A program made the position numbers and the translations under genes. From assembly GCA_029449245.1 (NCBI GenBank), contig JANATF010000015.1, positions 1-64,000 on the forward strand: a DNA stretch of 64,000 nucleotides. Direction: 5' to 3'. Source of the stretch: Mortierella alpina (taxonomy: Eukaryota > Mortierellomycota > Mortierellomycetes > Mortierellales > Mortierellaceae). Shown here in pieces: positions 44,521 to 55,922 of the stretch. Positions within the stretch are counted from its first letter, which is position 1. Each line of letters begins with the position of its first letter. Under the pieces are notes generated by a model. The model saw only the letters and a list, made by a program, of their open reading frames with translations. It was not told where the DNA came from and did no database searches.

Positions 44521-46005
44521 CTAACACTCTAAATCTAGCCTAACGCCACGCGATGTAAGCATAGCCGCCAGTTCTTCCTGCCGACTGGGAGTCTGACTCA
44601 GCGTTCCACGCACGTCCCTTAAACCCTTCCAGTGCTCCAACATAAATTCGATGTCATCTCTGTCGAGTTCCTGACCTTTCCGTGCCATCGCCAGGGACCT
44701 TAGTCTCACTAGACTAGTGAGCAGTCCCAGTCCAGATGCCAGTGTCATCTCCAGAGGCAACATGTCATGTACCCCGTCCGTACTGATCCATCCGTGGAGA
44801 CTCTGGTGCAGGTGTAGTTCCTCAAGGTACTCAAGATGCGAAATGCGCCTGTAAACCTCTCGTTCCCACTCGATAGGGCTTTTTTTTTGCTTAGCGATCC
44901 ACACTTCGAATCTCTCCAGTCGACTGCAAACCCAGGGTCGGGATGATTGTACAATGTCAGTGACGGAGATCCAGGTCGCAGCAAGCACTCGCAATTTCGG
45001 ACAGGACGACATGACCTCTAGAGCTACCAGGCTTGTAAAGCTTGCACATCCTACCACGAATAGAGTGTCAAGCACATCAAAGTGATGACTTCTGAGTCTA
45101 GAGAGCATCAAAGATCCAGCCCTTTTCGAGTCATCGCAGAATCGCGTCAACGCCGGTGCATGCTCAAGAACAGAGGCGATTTTCTCGTCCGTAAAGAAGG
45201 CTCCGTAAACGCGCAGGCTGCGTAGTTTAGGAAACATCACGTTCTTGCGGTCCAAAAGCTGCCGGAAATCTTCCGATTCAAGATTTGACCAAAGTACTCT
45301 CCAATCAAGGCGCTGTAGTCCCGGAACATGGCATAGGAGATCCAGATGAGACTCCAGACCAAGAAACACATTTGAAGGGTGTCCGTCTTCGAGTGTCAAG
45401 AACCTGATGCGCGGAAACTCGAAGATTTGCTTTGTGGAGAGCAGAACGCCAACCTGATCAATCTCAAGGTCCTGGAAATGAGAGCACGCCCTCCAGAATG
45501 AGTCTGAAGCCTCGGGTGCAACCTTGATTTCGCTCATTCGCAAGGATTGAGGGGACTCCCAAGTCCCAACGGCATCCCAGAAGGCTTTGGACAGGGGCGA
45601 AAAGTGGTGCTTCAAAGTCAGATCGTGGACCGAGGGGTTTAGTTGCACAAGCTGTGTTTGTTCGTGCGCGAGAGTGCATAGATCGGGCGATATCTGGACA
45701 TAGAGAGGGTCCAGTTTGAGGCTGGTAAGATTTTCATATGGAACGATGTAGAAATCTGATGGAACGTTGTTCCGCAGGGTGAGGGATCGGATGTGGCGAG
45801 AGTGGGTCTTGACGGCAGCAAAGCATTTCAAGAGACTCGAATCTTTCTCCAGCGTAACGTCCTCCCAGAGGACGGTTATGAAGGCGGCATGAAAGGAGCG
45901 TGAGACGCGGATGCAGACACATATATCTTTTCTGGATAGGAACTGGCCGATATGGAGTAGGATCTCGGGGATGCCCCAAGCTGCAATTGAGAGGTAAGAG
46001 GACAT
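44521..46005 (-). CDS. F-box/LRR protein, intact single exon
   Basis: From ATG 46005 the frame is open for 494 codons. The F-box is at residues ~10-45: WGIPEILLHIGQFLSRKDIC followed by VCIRVSRSFHAAFI and LWEDV. LRR-like segments follow, such as RSLTLRNNVPSDF, LTSLKLDPLYV, IRFLTLEDG, LRSLRVYGAFF, LDTLFVVGCASF, and YLEELHLHQSL near the end. A short disordered tail ends in RLDLEC. By family it is an SCF ubiquitin-ligase adaptor; the substrate is unknown. It is the only member here with F-box and LRRs intact in one frame, so it is the best reference for the damaged copies at 26.9, 35.8 and 37.2 kb. Confidence 0.88.
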   Translation of the reverse strand: MSSYLSIAAWGIPEILLHIGQFLSRKDICVCIRVSRSFHAAFITVLWEDVTLEKDSSLLKCFAAVKTHSRHIRSLTLRNNVPSDFYIVPYENLTSLKLDPLYVQISPDLCTLAHEQTQLVQLNPSVHDLTLKHHFSPLSKAFWDAVGTWESPQSLRMSEIKVAPEASDSFWRACSHFQDLEIDQVGVLLSTKQIFEFPRIRFLTLEDGHPSNVFLGLESHLDLLCHVPGLQRLDWRVLWSNLESEDFRQLLDRKNVMFPKLRSLRVYGAFFTDEKIASVLEHAPALTRFCDDSKRAGSLMLSRLRSHHFDVLDTLFVVGCASFTSLVALEVMSSCPKLRVLAATWISVTDIVQSSRPWVCSRLERFEVWIAKQKKSPIEWEREVYRRISHLEYLEELHLHQSLHGWISTDGVHDMLPLEMTLASGLGLLTSLVRLRSLAMARKGQELDRDDIEFMLEHWKGLRDVRGTLSQTPSRQEELAAMLTSRGVRLDLEC

Positions 46006-46880
46006 GGAGAAACAGCTCAATGGTGAATGTGCTCAGAGGAGTGAGGTCAAATGCACGAATGGGGAGACTGTGAATCTTGGGCACCTACGCCCGACCCTAC
46101 AACGGTGCAGGGCTGTCTCGAGTAAGATGACGCGCATCTATATCGAACAGGGCTTCAGTGCCAACTGCGAAGCGCGCCAACTGCGAAGCGCGCCTCTTGC
46201 CTTGACGATTGCACAAACGGCAGAGGAAGCCGCGATGCGGGGAGCGGAGTGCCGAAGTACCACCTTGCGCCCATGATTCACACGGGTGGGACAGTGCGTG
46301 CACCGCCCTGATTCAGCCATGGGGCAGTGCCACGCAAATGCTCTCAAGCCTTGATTGGCGCTTGAGGGGTATGATTGACCTGAACGAAAGCCCTTGCACA
46401 TGTTCAGCAACCTCCTCTTCTTCCTCCTCTTCTTCCACTTCTCCTCATCCTCCTCGTCTTCCATCGACCTGCTCATTTCGCCTCAACATGAGGAGGTACT
46501 GCTCAGGTATGTCATGACAAAAACACAATCCGTCACTTTGCGCATAGTCCCACGCCTGCCATATCTGTTTGCTTGCCCACCAGTCTGCGATCATGTCTGA
46601 TTAACTGCGCTCCGCGCATCCTTTTATAGCAAGGAAGAGGAAGCCATCGTCAGGACGTTAGCCCACGTCCAACCAATAACACCAGCCCACATGCTGGATC
46701 ATTTTCCGCTCTCGACATCGATCTGCAGCGTTCAGGTTTTGACGCATCCCCCCCCGGGGTAGCCCTTTGGTGCCTGTACATAAACCGGTATGCGCTGTTC
46801 AGAAGTGCCATTGTCGGTCTCTTGTCGGCGGTCCGTGGGCTCGGCATCGGATTTTATCTGATGCTTACAAGGCTTATCAG
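46006..46880. other. Spacer upstream of the F-box gene
   Basis: It contains a tandem GCGAAGCGCGCCAACT duplication (about 46165-46190) and CTTCCTCCTC-rich sequence (46410-46470). No gene is supported. Confidence 0.45.
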
Positions 46881-46890
46881 AAGCCTTTGT

Positions 46891-47090
46891 TGGTGTCTTG
46901 TCGGTGGTCTATGGGTCTCTCATCGGTCTCTTGGCGGTGGTCTATGGGTCTGTCATCGGTCTCTTGTCGGTGGTCTATGGGTCCGTCATCCGGTCTCTCG
47001 TCGGTAGTCCACGCGTCCGTCATCGGTCTCTTGTCGGTGGTCTATGGGTCCGCCATCGGTCTCTTGTCTGTGGTTCGTGGGTCCGTCTCC
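46891..47090. repeat. 33-bp minisatellite, six copies
   Basis: The unit is GGTCTCTTGTCGGTGGTCTA followed by TGGGTCCGTCATC. A diverged seventh copy lies at about 46817. The period is a multiple of three, so the plus strand reads as a repeated GLLSVVYGSVI peptide, but no gene structure supports translation. Confidence 0.88.
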
Positions 47091-49062
47091 GGTCTTTACA
47101 CTAACGCCGTGGCATCCTCTAGGTCGGCCATCCTTCGACTGACTCAAAGAGCGACGGCTACGCTTTGGATGGAGATGTACGCGACGATGAGGATCATTCT
47201 CAACATCACGTCTTGGGTGAGCCCCGTCCTCATCACGAGCTGGGTTCGCTTCTGGGCAGTGATCGAGCTGGCCCTTCAGTCACTGTCCTGTGACGCCATT
47301 AGCGCCTTTCCTCTACCCAGCGCTGTACCCAATCCATGCAACACAGCCCGGAGCGCAAACGTACCCCGCCCTGACAACAGTGGAGACCTCGGTGTCCGCT
47401 TGCTGAGTGCAAAACAGTAACCGTCTCGCTGTGTGCGCACGAGAACAGTGAAAAGGCTTTAGCGAACCTTCTGCGACTGGGTTTGCACATTGAGCGGGTT
47501 CCCACCTTCCAGCTCGAGACGGCCTTTGCGCACCACATTGGACGAATCTGCTCAAATTTTCGCAATCAAACAATGGGCAGCAATACCTCCATCCGTTCAA
47601 CTTTCAGGTGGGGGCGAACTTGGCGACGCTACCAATCCCAGCGAGAAGCAGGCTTCTCCTGAAAGACGTAGCAGACGACTACAACGTGAACATTTAGTTG
47701 TTTTCGTCTCGGTCCAAATCTCGAGCATATACCTGGACAGGGGCCTTGCAATCAGTCGGCTTCTTTCACCGCGTTGACTCGTATTATTACAAGATCAGCG
47801 AGTGCCTGGTTCTGAATGTGTCCAATGTGCTCCAGTCTCAGGTATCTGTGATGCCTTCCCTCCCACCCCCGCCACAGCTACCGCCACGGCCACTCCACCC
47901 TATCAAGCAACGACGTCTTCAGCAAGTGCTGCCCTCGGCCCTGCGGTCTACAGAAGAGACAAGAGAGCACCACTCAAGTGACCCACTGACACCCGTGACT
48001 GGAGCGGTTGACTTTGAGAGCGTCTTCAAGGAATTATGGTGAGTTGTACATTTTATTGTGTATATATAAAGTCATCAATGGAGAGCCCATTGTACATGTT
48101 CCTAACTCTGCACCACTTTCTATTGTTGTATATACAATCAATAAGCCTTCTTGCTGGGATAGACGCAATTTTATAACAGGGCGAGGTTGCCTCGTTCAGT
48201 GTCAACGACGATGCGGTTGACGCGGCAAAGGCATGAAGGTTCGCAGGTCACCAGAGCCCGAGCTTGCTATAAACTGACTACTGTAGCTAGTAACCTGCAC
48301 TTGGGGAGAGCTAGAGCATGTCACAATGATTAAAGAGGGAGTGAGTTTTGTTGACACATAATCAAGTCCTCACATGTATGTTGCACGGCAGACACTTCCA
48401 CTATTGCTAGCTTGAACGCTGACTGTGTCAGCTTCGCGCAGCTGTCTGGATGGCACGCCTGGGCAGGAATGTTCCAGACATTTGTGGGTATCCAGCACAG
48501 GCGAGTGGTGGTGCAATGAAAGTACCTTGTGAAGGGGGTCCGCGTAGGTCTATTTACACGGGTATTAATACAACGAAGAGGTAAATAACTGGAAAGAGAG
48601 AAAGGGCTATCTCAGTACCTGTGAGTTCGCTCAAAACATACCTCGTATAAGCGAGGCCCCGTTGGATGCGCACCCAGCCACAGGCGATGTGACATGGCCG
48701 GAACGGGCGGAAGCTAGGAGATAGCATGCTTTGAGGAAGTGAGAGCGGATGTGTGTGTTAAAAGAGAAAGGGAAATGAGAAAAGGAGCGTTGGCAAATAT
48801 GGCATATATGCCTTGTTTCTCCTGTCATATGGTCACACGTAAGTTATGGCCGAGCAACCAACGAAGACTCTTGATCACTGTTCTCTCTTGAAGGCCAGTT
48901 CACGAACGCTAACGGCATTCGTCACATCAGAGCAGGGAAAGTGGTAGCAGAAAGACGATTGTTCGTCCTACATACAAGGCTGGTGGATGTGGAAAGGTGG
49001 CAAAGTGGTTTGCCACTTTGGTTCTGAGGACTCTTACGACAGAAGTGTCAGTGCTGCTGGGC
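47091..49062. other. Long region with only fragmentary coding-like sequence
   Basis: A plus frame around 47430-47600 (ANLLRLGLHIERVPTFQLET, then HHIGRICSNFRNQT) looks like a relic of an unidentified protein. The rest is unassigned. Confidence 0.3.
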
Positions 49063-49554
49063 CTACTGAACCGGTAATATGCTAATATGCACTAAGGGAG
49101 CGACTCCGAGGTGGATCAAAATGCCGTTGCTGTCCCTAGGCTGAGTCGCATAGGCACATTGGACGGCCATACAACTCGGGTTAGGGCAGACAACATTGCC
49201 ATGGACCCGAACCGACTTGATCTCGGCGCCTCGCAAACGTGACGACCTCGCCAATTGCAGCTTATACTCATCTGTGAGTGCCACAACCATGTCCAATCGC
49301 AGTAGTTGAGGAGCCATTTTCCACCCCACTTAGGTGACCCCCAATTCTCGCGCAATCTCGCTGCCTGCGGTGCCGTACACTGTGATTGTCACATCTCGGG
49401 TTTGATAGGGGCAAGTGGCTAGGTATGCGAGATGCTGGTTCGGAGAGAGCCCTAGAACGGCGCACGTAAGCACTGCTGGTTGGTGGTACCGGTGACAACC
49501 ACTGTAAACTCGTCCTTGGGTCGCCTGTCGGGGTCCAGGAGGACTCTGCAACAT
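49063..49554 (-). pseudogene. Fanzor-like nuclease relic, copy A3
   Basis: One minus frame runs 49554-49063 with a single stop at about 49330-49332. It reads HLAYLATCPYQTRDVTITVY then GTAGSEIARELG, aligned to GDAGTGVGSR of the other copies but with Thr for the RuvC-II-region Asp. Downstream are VVALTDEYKLQL, KSVRVHGNVVCPNPSC (second zinc pair) and QPRDSNGILIHLGVAPL (RuvC-III-like). The first zinc pair after DEY is deleted. Pieces of further upstream coding (to about 49.8 kb) are in other frames. It is a clear homologue of copy A2 at 32.3 kb and is inactive. Confidence 0.62.
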
Positions 49555-50044
49555 TGGCGAGAGCGTGGTTCACAATGCTCCTTTCAGGTTTGAAGCTGCC
49601 TTGGCGAGTGCCCGGGCGTTCCGAAGCTCGTGGGTCTTTCGCATGCGGATAATGGCTTCCATGCGCTGAGGGGTTCGTGGACCTTTTGGCAAATTGTTGC
49701 TGCATGGGCAACTTCCTCGAGAGTGATGGCTCCAGTCCGTGAAGCCTCTAGTCGAGAAATCTCTTTCATAAGCCGTGGGCTAGCTCAGCATCGCTCGCCT
49801 TGGTCTCTTTGAACATCACGTCGCTGGGACCCCGTTGTCATCGTTATCGCTGAGGTTGGTCTCGAGCTTCCTCTTCCCTTTGCCCCTTTTATTCAGTCTC
49901 CGGAGGCGTTCGTCTTGCAGTTTCTTCGTAAATGACACGTCTGCAGGTTACGGGCTTTGACACGATGAGCTCGAGGGAGCCTTATTTGCGCCACGTCGTG
50001 CTTCTCCGTATCCAGAGCCATACTGTTGGCTTTGTTAGCATTGG

Positions 50045-50651
50045 TTACTCCAAGTCCATATCCGTGTCCTCATCTATTGTTAGCTCGTCTGATGCGATAT
50101 CACCTTCCATCTCCAACATTGATGAAGAAACGAATCGAAGGAAGGAAGCGAGGTTATTTTATCGTTCCCGCCCCCATCTTTTCATATTTATCAGCAGTCA
50201 ACTTACCAGACAGGACGCTGTAAGGATTGCCGTATAGTGTCCTGTATCGAACCAAGTGGCTCTCGACCTGTGCAAGTGTTTGTTGTAGGCCCTCCAGTGT
50301 CACACGAGCCACCGGGTCTCCTCCTCCAAGAGCAAGAAGCTTTGACGGATCTTGCATTACCTCATGAACAATTGGGGTGATATCCAGTTGCGTTGACTCC
50401 TTTTCTGCCTGGTGGGCGTACCAAAGAACCTTGATTGGCGTTGGTGCTTGGGCGTCCGGCTTTCCTCCCGCTTTATCTCTCATGACCTTTTCGATCACTT
50501 GCCAATAATATTGTTCTTGCTTGGCCGAATAAACAAACAAGGCGCGTGAATAAGAAAGAGTATCGCTGTTGACCAATGTGAAATGTATTGTTGCCATTGT
50601 GCTCAGGAGGGTCAAGGTAGTGGCGGTTTTTTGTTTTTGTCGCTGACCCAT
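50045..50651 (-). CDS. Small uncharacterised protein, two exons
   Basis: Exon 1 ends at 50207 (donor GTAAGT) and exon 2 is 50103..50045. They join as YSVLSG|DIASDELTIDEDTD, ending MDLE. Start choices are 50651 (MGQRQKQK, 167 aa) or 50597 (MATIHFTLVNSD, 149 aa); both stay in frame. The body is helical (YYWQVIEKVMRDKAGGK, TLEGLQQTLAQVESHLVRYR) with an acidic C-terminus. No family is recognised. The in-frame splice and ordinary composition support a real gene. Confidence 0.6.
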
Positions 50652-52093
50652 TGACGCGAAACGCCAAACTATCCCATCGAGCACTCAACTGAGACAAAAC
50701 AAACAATGAGCACACTTAGTACCAGGAAGAAATCAAAGTGGCCGCAGTCGGACCGCGGCGAATGGAGGACCAGCTGCTGCGGGTTTTCAAGAACAGTGAG
50801 CAGGGTAGTGTGGACGGCATGCGTTGTGCATTGTGCCGAGGGTTGTGAGTGTGGGTGTGGGTCTGGGGCGAGTAGAGAAGAAAAAGTCAAGTCCGAAGTT
50901 CACTTCGCTCAAATACAGTCTGCCCTACACGACCAAGAATACGACGTGTCGCCGTCACAGCAAGAGCGCGCAATACCTGTGGCTGCAGCGCTACACAGCC
51001 TGCTATAGCATTGTTAAGGTTAAGATTGCCCTGAATACCTCGAACTTCATCCAGGAACACGCACAAAGTCAAGCAATGCGTTAGCAGAAATGATCTCATA
51101 GAGTTTAAACCACAGTAGCAAGCAAGCTCCAGTGCATTCTCCGATCTAGTGTGCGGACATCCTCAGCTTGCTGCTGTATACTTTTGCATAGAAACAATAT
51201 TCCAGAAGTTCGTAGATCCACCTCGAGCGTACAAAAACAACACATTTTCGCTTAGGTACAGGACTTATACCTCATCGCTTCCATAGTTGATTCACATCAC
51301 ACCAAAGGATAGTAAACGTGTGCTGTATTTTGCATCGTATATGTGGAAGAGCAGATGACATGGAATTCGAAAACCAAGGGATTGAGAAGTTTCCTCTCAC
51401 CGTGCCATCAAGCCAATGCACCGAGGTCAGCTTTGTAGCACCAAGCGCAACTAAGAGGACTTGTAATGGATCGCAGAGGACACCCCTATTGAAGAATACT
51501 CATGCAACCAAATCAAGCACCACCTTGCCAGCCCCTTTTCCACTTTTCTCAACCCCTTTCAGTCTTATTCTTACACTTTATTGTCAAATGTCAGAGAGCG
51601 AATCACTGTGCCAGTCCTTTAAACTGGTTCCTGGGATTTGCACTGAGTACCTGGGAGGGCGCGTTCGCACGCCTTGTTCCCGAAGCCGGGCGTAGCTTTG
51701 CAGCATAGAGTTGTTTCAATACCCTCATCGCCTCGCACTCCACCCATGAACGATCGGAATCAGAGAGATCAAGTTTCGTGAATAATGCGCATAATGCTCG
51801 AAAGTCCTCGTGCAAAAACCTGTATGAAAAAGTAAGGCGAGCCCTATGAGCATGAAACCATCCAGGAACGTGAACTGCAGAAACGAAATCTAGCGGGATC
51901 ATCGGCCGCGGTAGACCAGGAAAAAGAAACCCTTTTCGTCTTTCAAAACTGCACGTGAAGATGTATCCTCTTCGGCATTGCTTCCCATCCCATGCTTCCT
52001 CGCGATGCAGTACAGAGAATCTTCTCAGCTATATAAAGGTCCGCGAACGCTCATCTCATACATGCGCAATTCTTATCCCAATATCTGCACACC
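50652..52093. other. Intergenic region
   Basis: No gene is recognised. A short plus frame from about 50763 (MEDQLLRVFKNSEQG) is too brief to call. Confidence 0.4.
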
Positions 52094-54542
52094 ATGGCAC
52101 AAGCAAACGCAAATCCTAAGCTCAATGGGAATGCCCATTCCTCCGAGCTCAACAAGTCGGATTTATCCACCTTGCTTAAAATACCAAGGCACACCATGGC
52201 ACAGGCGAGCACAAATTCTGAGTTCAATGAGTATGCCCTTTCCTCCGAGCTCAACCTACCGGATATGCCCATGTTCTTCCGCCGCCACATCATGCTACTT
52301 GCAGAATACCTATTGTACCCATACAGTATCCCTGGTGACAATGTGTTCGATCGAGCATATTCCATCGGTGCTATTTCCGCTTGGATACAAGCGATGACGC
52401 TGCTAGTTCCCTTGGCCAAGGTCCATTCCATATTCGAGAAGTTACCTGGATCGCGAAGGCCCGGCCTCATGACCTTGACGACCAGAAATATCAGAGGTAG
52501 GAGGGGTAACGGCAGTTTCTAAAGCCGGGGTCGTGCAAAGGTCTTTTCGCTGACAAACATGGCCTCTCTGATGTATGATGTAGAGCTGAATGCCCATGGA
52601 GATGAGAAAGCGCTACTTCAACTTTGTGACCATACTCCCAGAGAAAATGAGCAATTTGACTACTTCGTTGCATTTATGCTTTTGATCATGTCTGCTGGGA
52701 CCTACGACCGAAGACAGTCGCCTCCTAAGCGACTCCAGTCCCCAGAGGATACGAACTTGTTCAAGAAATTCGAGTACCAGTTCTTGGGGGAGCCCAAAGC
52801 GTATCCTGGCGCATCGGCCGAGCTGTTTGCTAATGAACATGCGACTGTTTTGGTCTTTGGTAGCACAGCCACTGCATATGGTGAGTGCTTACAATACTAC
52901 TTGTTCTAGTCTCCTGGCTGAGCGTACAAGCATCATCCTTTTGGAGCTCTTTGTCAACCACTTCTCTTCATCAAAAGACATACTGCTGCAGTCTAACAAC
53001 CCTCTCTTATGTTGAGATGTAGATGAATGTCTTGTTGGCGCCACCTTTTTCCGTGATAACCACAGCGGCAGCTACCGTAAATTCCTTGCTGGACAAATCC
53101 ACAAAGGCTTTTATGACTCGTTGTTCGGCGTCCTCAACACTGCCGTGCCAGCCCATGACCACGGCCTTGCCACCTTTGCTCCATCCAAGCACGGTTCGTT
53201 TATTCGCGGCCCTCTCACTCCGATGAAGTGCATCATGGAAGATATCCTGACAAAGGCTTTTCAATTTCGTGTGGAGCAGAAAAAACTCCTGCCCATCAAC
53301 CTATGGATAACAGGACACTCTCTTGGCGGCGCATTAGCATCTCTAGCCATGGCCTATTTGCAGTCCGTAGTTGGGGAGTATGACTCTCTCCTAGATGGTT
53401 GGAATGTAGGTGGCCAGAACGTTACGGGTGCCGGGTCCACGGTGTTGGAGGTCATGACCGCGCAGTTCTATAAAGACTTCTCGTCTTACAACGCCTGTCG
53501 CAATTGCCAAACCTGCAAGAAGAAGCAGCTGAAGAGTTGCAACGACTGCTACGATTGCAAGAATTTCAGGCTGAACGCGCTTCAGAACTTGCATGAGAGT
53601 TGCGAGGCGTGTATGCAACGCATCGATGAACAGCGGAAAGCATTCAACAGCGGAAACTGTTTGAACTGTAAGGGCAACAAATCAGGCAAGAAGAGCTACA
53701 GTGGCGGATTGCAGCGCTGCAAGGCTTGCGACTATTGCGACGAGTGTGGTAACTGTGATTACTGCAAGGCCGGGAGGAAATGCCCAGATTACAAGAAGCA
53801 CAAGGAATTGGTGGTCCTTCGGGATTGCTACACCTTCGGAAGCCCCAAGGTTGGGGACGCGGCTTTTGCAAGGGCGTTCGTTGGCGATCAGCTGAACCTT
53901 CGAAAAAACAGCCCCTACAAACCGGTGTACTGGCGTATCGTTAACCAAGGCGATCTCGGTAAGAACTTGTAGGCAGTGTACTGTTCACGATATCTGTATA
54001 TTATATGGGTTCTAATATCAATCTGTTAATGTGGACTGGGCATAGTGACAATGTTGCCTCCGGGAAGAGATACATACGCGCCATGCATACAAGATCCTGG
54101 GTGCAGGAGCTCCCTGCTGGATTACCAACACGTCGGACATCTTGTAGAGATTTGCCCCTCTGAGAGGAAACCCACGGTCTCACTGTCAAAATTCGAGGAA
54201 GCCTTTTCCAGATACAACATAAAGCCCGATTACTTGAGCGAACTCGTTTTGGAGGATAGGTCTAAGAAGGACTTGAACAAAAAAGGTGTGAAGGGAGATA
54301 CTGTCGTAACAACAATGGACACAACAACAAAGGCCGATCCAGACGTTATACCCATAGCCGAACCAAACGATTTCATCAAGATGAAACTCAAGAGTCTGCT
54401 TAGGATGACCCAGCAAGGTCTTCTTGAATCGACTGCACGCATGATTAGGGACTTTCCGGTCGCATTCACGCACAGCCCTGACAGTTACAAAAACAGTCTT
54501 TCACGAGCCCGCACATACTTTAAGAGCTTTCCCGAGGAGTGA
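52094..54542 (+). CDS. Class 3 lipase with cysteine-rich insertion; 7-bp duplication breaks exon 2
   Basis: Exons are 52094..52496, 52541..52880, 53023..53958 and 54046..54542. The lipase_3 core has ITGHSLGGALASLAMAYLQ (nucleophile Ser), CYTFGSPKVGD (region of the catalytic Asp) and YQHVGHLVEI (catalytic His). Between the Ser elbow and CYTFGSPK is a ~100-residue insertion with about 17 Cys in C-x2-C-like pairs (CRNCQTC, CNDCYDC, CEAC, CLNC, CKACDYCDECGNCDYC). This is not part of the usual fold and suggests metal binding or disulfides. In exon 2 TGATGTA is duplicated in tandem (52569-52582); removing one copy restores GLFADKHGLSDVELNAHGDE, while the present sequence shifts frame. Translation could restart at ATG 52559 without exon 1. 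No signal peptide is seen, so an intracellular role is inferred. Confidence 0.72.
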
Positions 54543-54906
54543 GCTGAGTACTGAGGCGTCGGGTTAGAGATGTTGAGCAATAAACAGCGGTATCTTGTCA
54601 TTTCTATAATCTCACTGAGACTAGCTTGCTCCAGAGGAGTCAGCGCGAGGATCCGATGTAAAGAAAAGGAGCTTTCACATTCAGTGCTTTGGAATTGGCA
54701 TGGGAGTGTCGATGGCTTTAGCTCTAATAATCTGAGAGCAAAAAAAATCAAAAAACTGATGGGATGGGGTAGAGTCCATGCAGGCTGCAGCGGGCAGGTA
54801 TGCATCTGCTGAGTATGCTCGAGCCTTGTCTCCATCTCTCTCTTTGACGACATGCATGCACTTTTCATTTTATACTGGAACTGAACAGGATTCTAAGTAG
54901 CAAGTC

Positions 54907-55356
54907 TTACAATGCCTTAATCTCGGCACACGCCCATACGGACCAGCCCTCCTCATCGTGCCTGTTTTCGCATTCGCCGGCTCCCTTGCGCAGATACGTG
55001 ACCAGCTGCCATTCTGAGTCGGCTCGTTGTATGTAGATCTTGAACATGGACCTTGGGTCCTTTGATAGAGCACTTGGAGCAAAGAAGCGGCCACGCAAGG
55101 ATGGAACCGTGTAGTCCTCCAGATAGATCCTGACAGGCACGTTGATGTCACAGTCCACCTCGCAGGGCCAGGCATGCCATCTGTCCGCGTAGAACTCTTT
55201 GTCGTGCCAGCAGATGCTTCTTTCGACCAGCCCCACGTCGCTGTAGCTCTGGAAACACTTGACGTTCCTCGCAGTGTGCTCCGTGATGGCAAAGAAGCTG
55301 CCGCGGACAGTGGTGAGGAAGCAGAGAAGAACAAACAATATCATTTCTCGAAGCAT
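54907..55356 (-). CDS. Small secreted cysteine-containing protein
   Basis: A single-exon, 149-codon frame. The N-terminus MLREMILFVLLCFLTTVRG is a strong signal peptide with likely cleavage after VRG. The mature ~130 residues hold six Cys (in VKCFQ, SICWH, WPCEVDC, GECEN, VWACAE), enough for three disulfides, plus aromatic-rich stretches. No known enzyme motif is present. Similar small secreted Cys proteins in fungi are often adhesins, antimicrobial factors or effectors, but no such role is shown. It is transcribed away from the helicase gene. Confidence 0.75.
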   Translation of the reverse strand: MLREMILFVLLCFLTTVRGSFFAITEHTARNVKCFQSYSDVGLVERSICWHDKEFYADRWHAWPCEVDCDINVPVRIYLEDYTVPSLRGRFFAPSALSKDPRSMFKIYIQRADSEWQLVTYLRKGAGECENRHDEEGWSVWACAEIKAL

Positions 55357-55922
55357 TAGAGTATGGCAGTTGTATAGCGAAGTGAGAGAGGAAATACAGG
55401 GGTAGTGGACAGCACTGAAGACTGGGAACGACGGGGATGAGGGAGGAAAGGAAGAAGGGATGGGAGGGGTGCCCGGCGGATATTATACTGGCACAACAAG
55501 AAATACGTACCCCTTGAAGAAATACCGCGCATCGTCCTCTTTTTCCCTTGCGGTCCTCGGGAAAGAACAGGCCCGAGCGCGACCGGGTCCAGAGTTGAGG
55601 TTATTGGCACAGTTGGTTGAAAAAAGAGCCCTTTGTGGCACAACGCAACCTTCGCTCAAAACCTCTTGTAGAACCCTTAAAATCCTTCCTTTTATAGAAA
55701 CTGTGCCGGAAAAGGCTTAAGGGCGGTGCCTTCAAAATCCCACGGCTCCAACGCCTCCAGCGCATCGCCGCAGTTTCGAAACCACACACGTATTGTAACA
55801 AGGCGCGAGTGTCTCGCCAGTCGTCATTCTCTCCCCCAGCCCGCCCTCGTCTTTCCAATTCTCGAGATCAGCGCGTCTACCACACATTCGAACACCCTTG
55901 CACCACGCACACAGAACGCAAC
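55357..55922. promoter_or_regulatory. Divergent intergenic region, secreted-protein gene / SLH1
   Basis: A 566-bp region lies between divergent start codons. Frames across it are shadows. No specific motif is claimed. Confidence 0.45.

Noticed and set aside
46138-46476. Minus frame with CTHC and basic residues as a zinc-finger gene
   Set aside because: Only one Cys pair, with Glu/Lys simple sequence at the start, and no splice or homology support.
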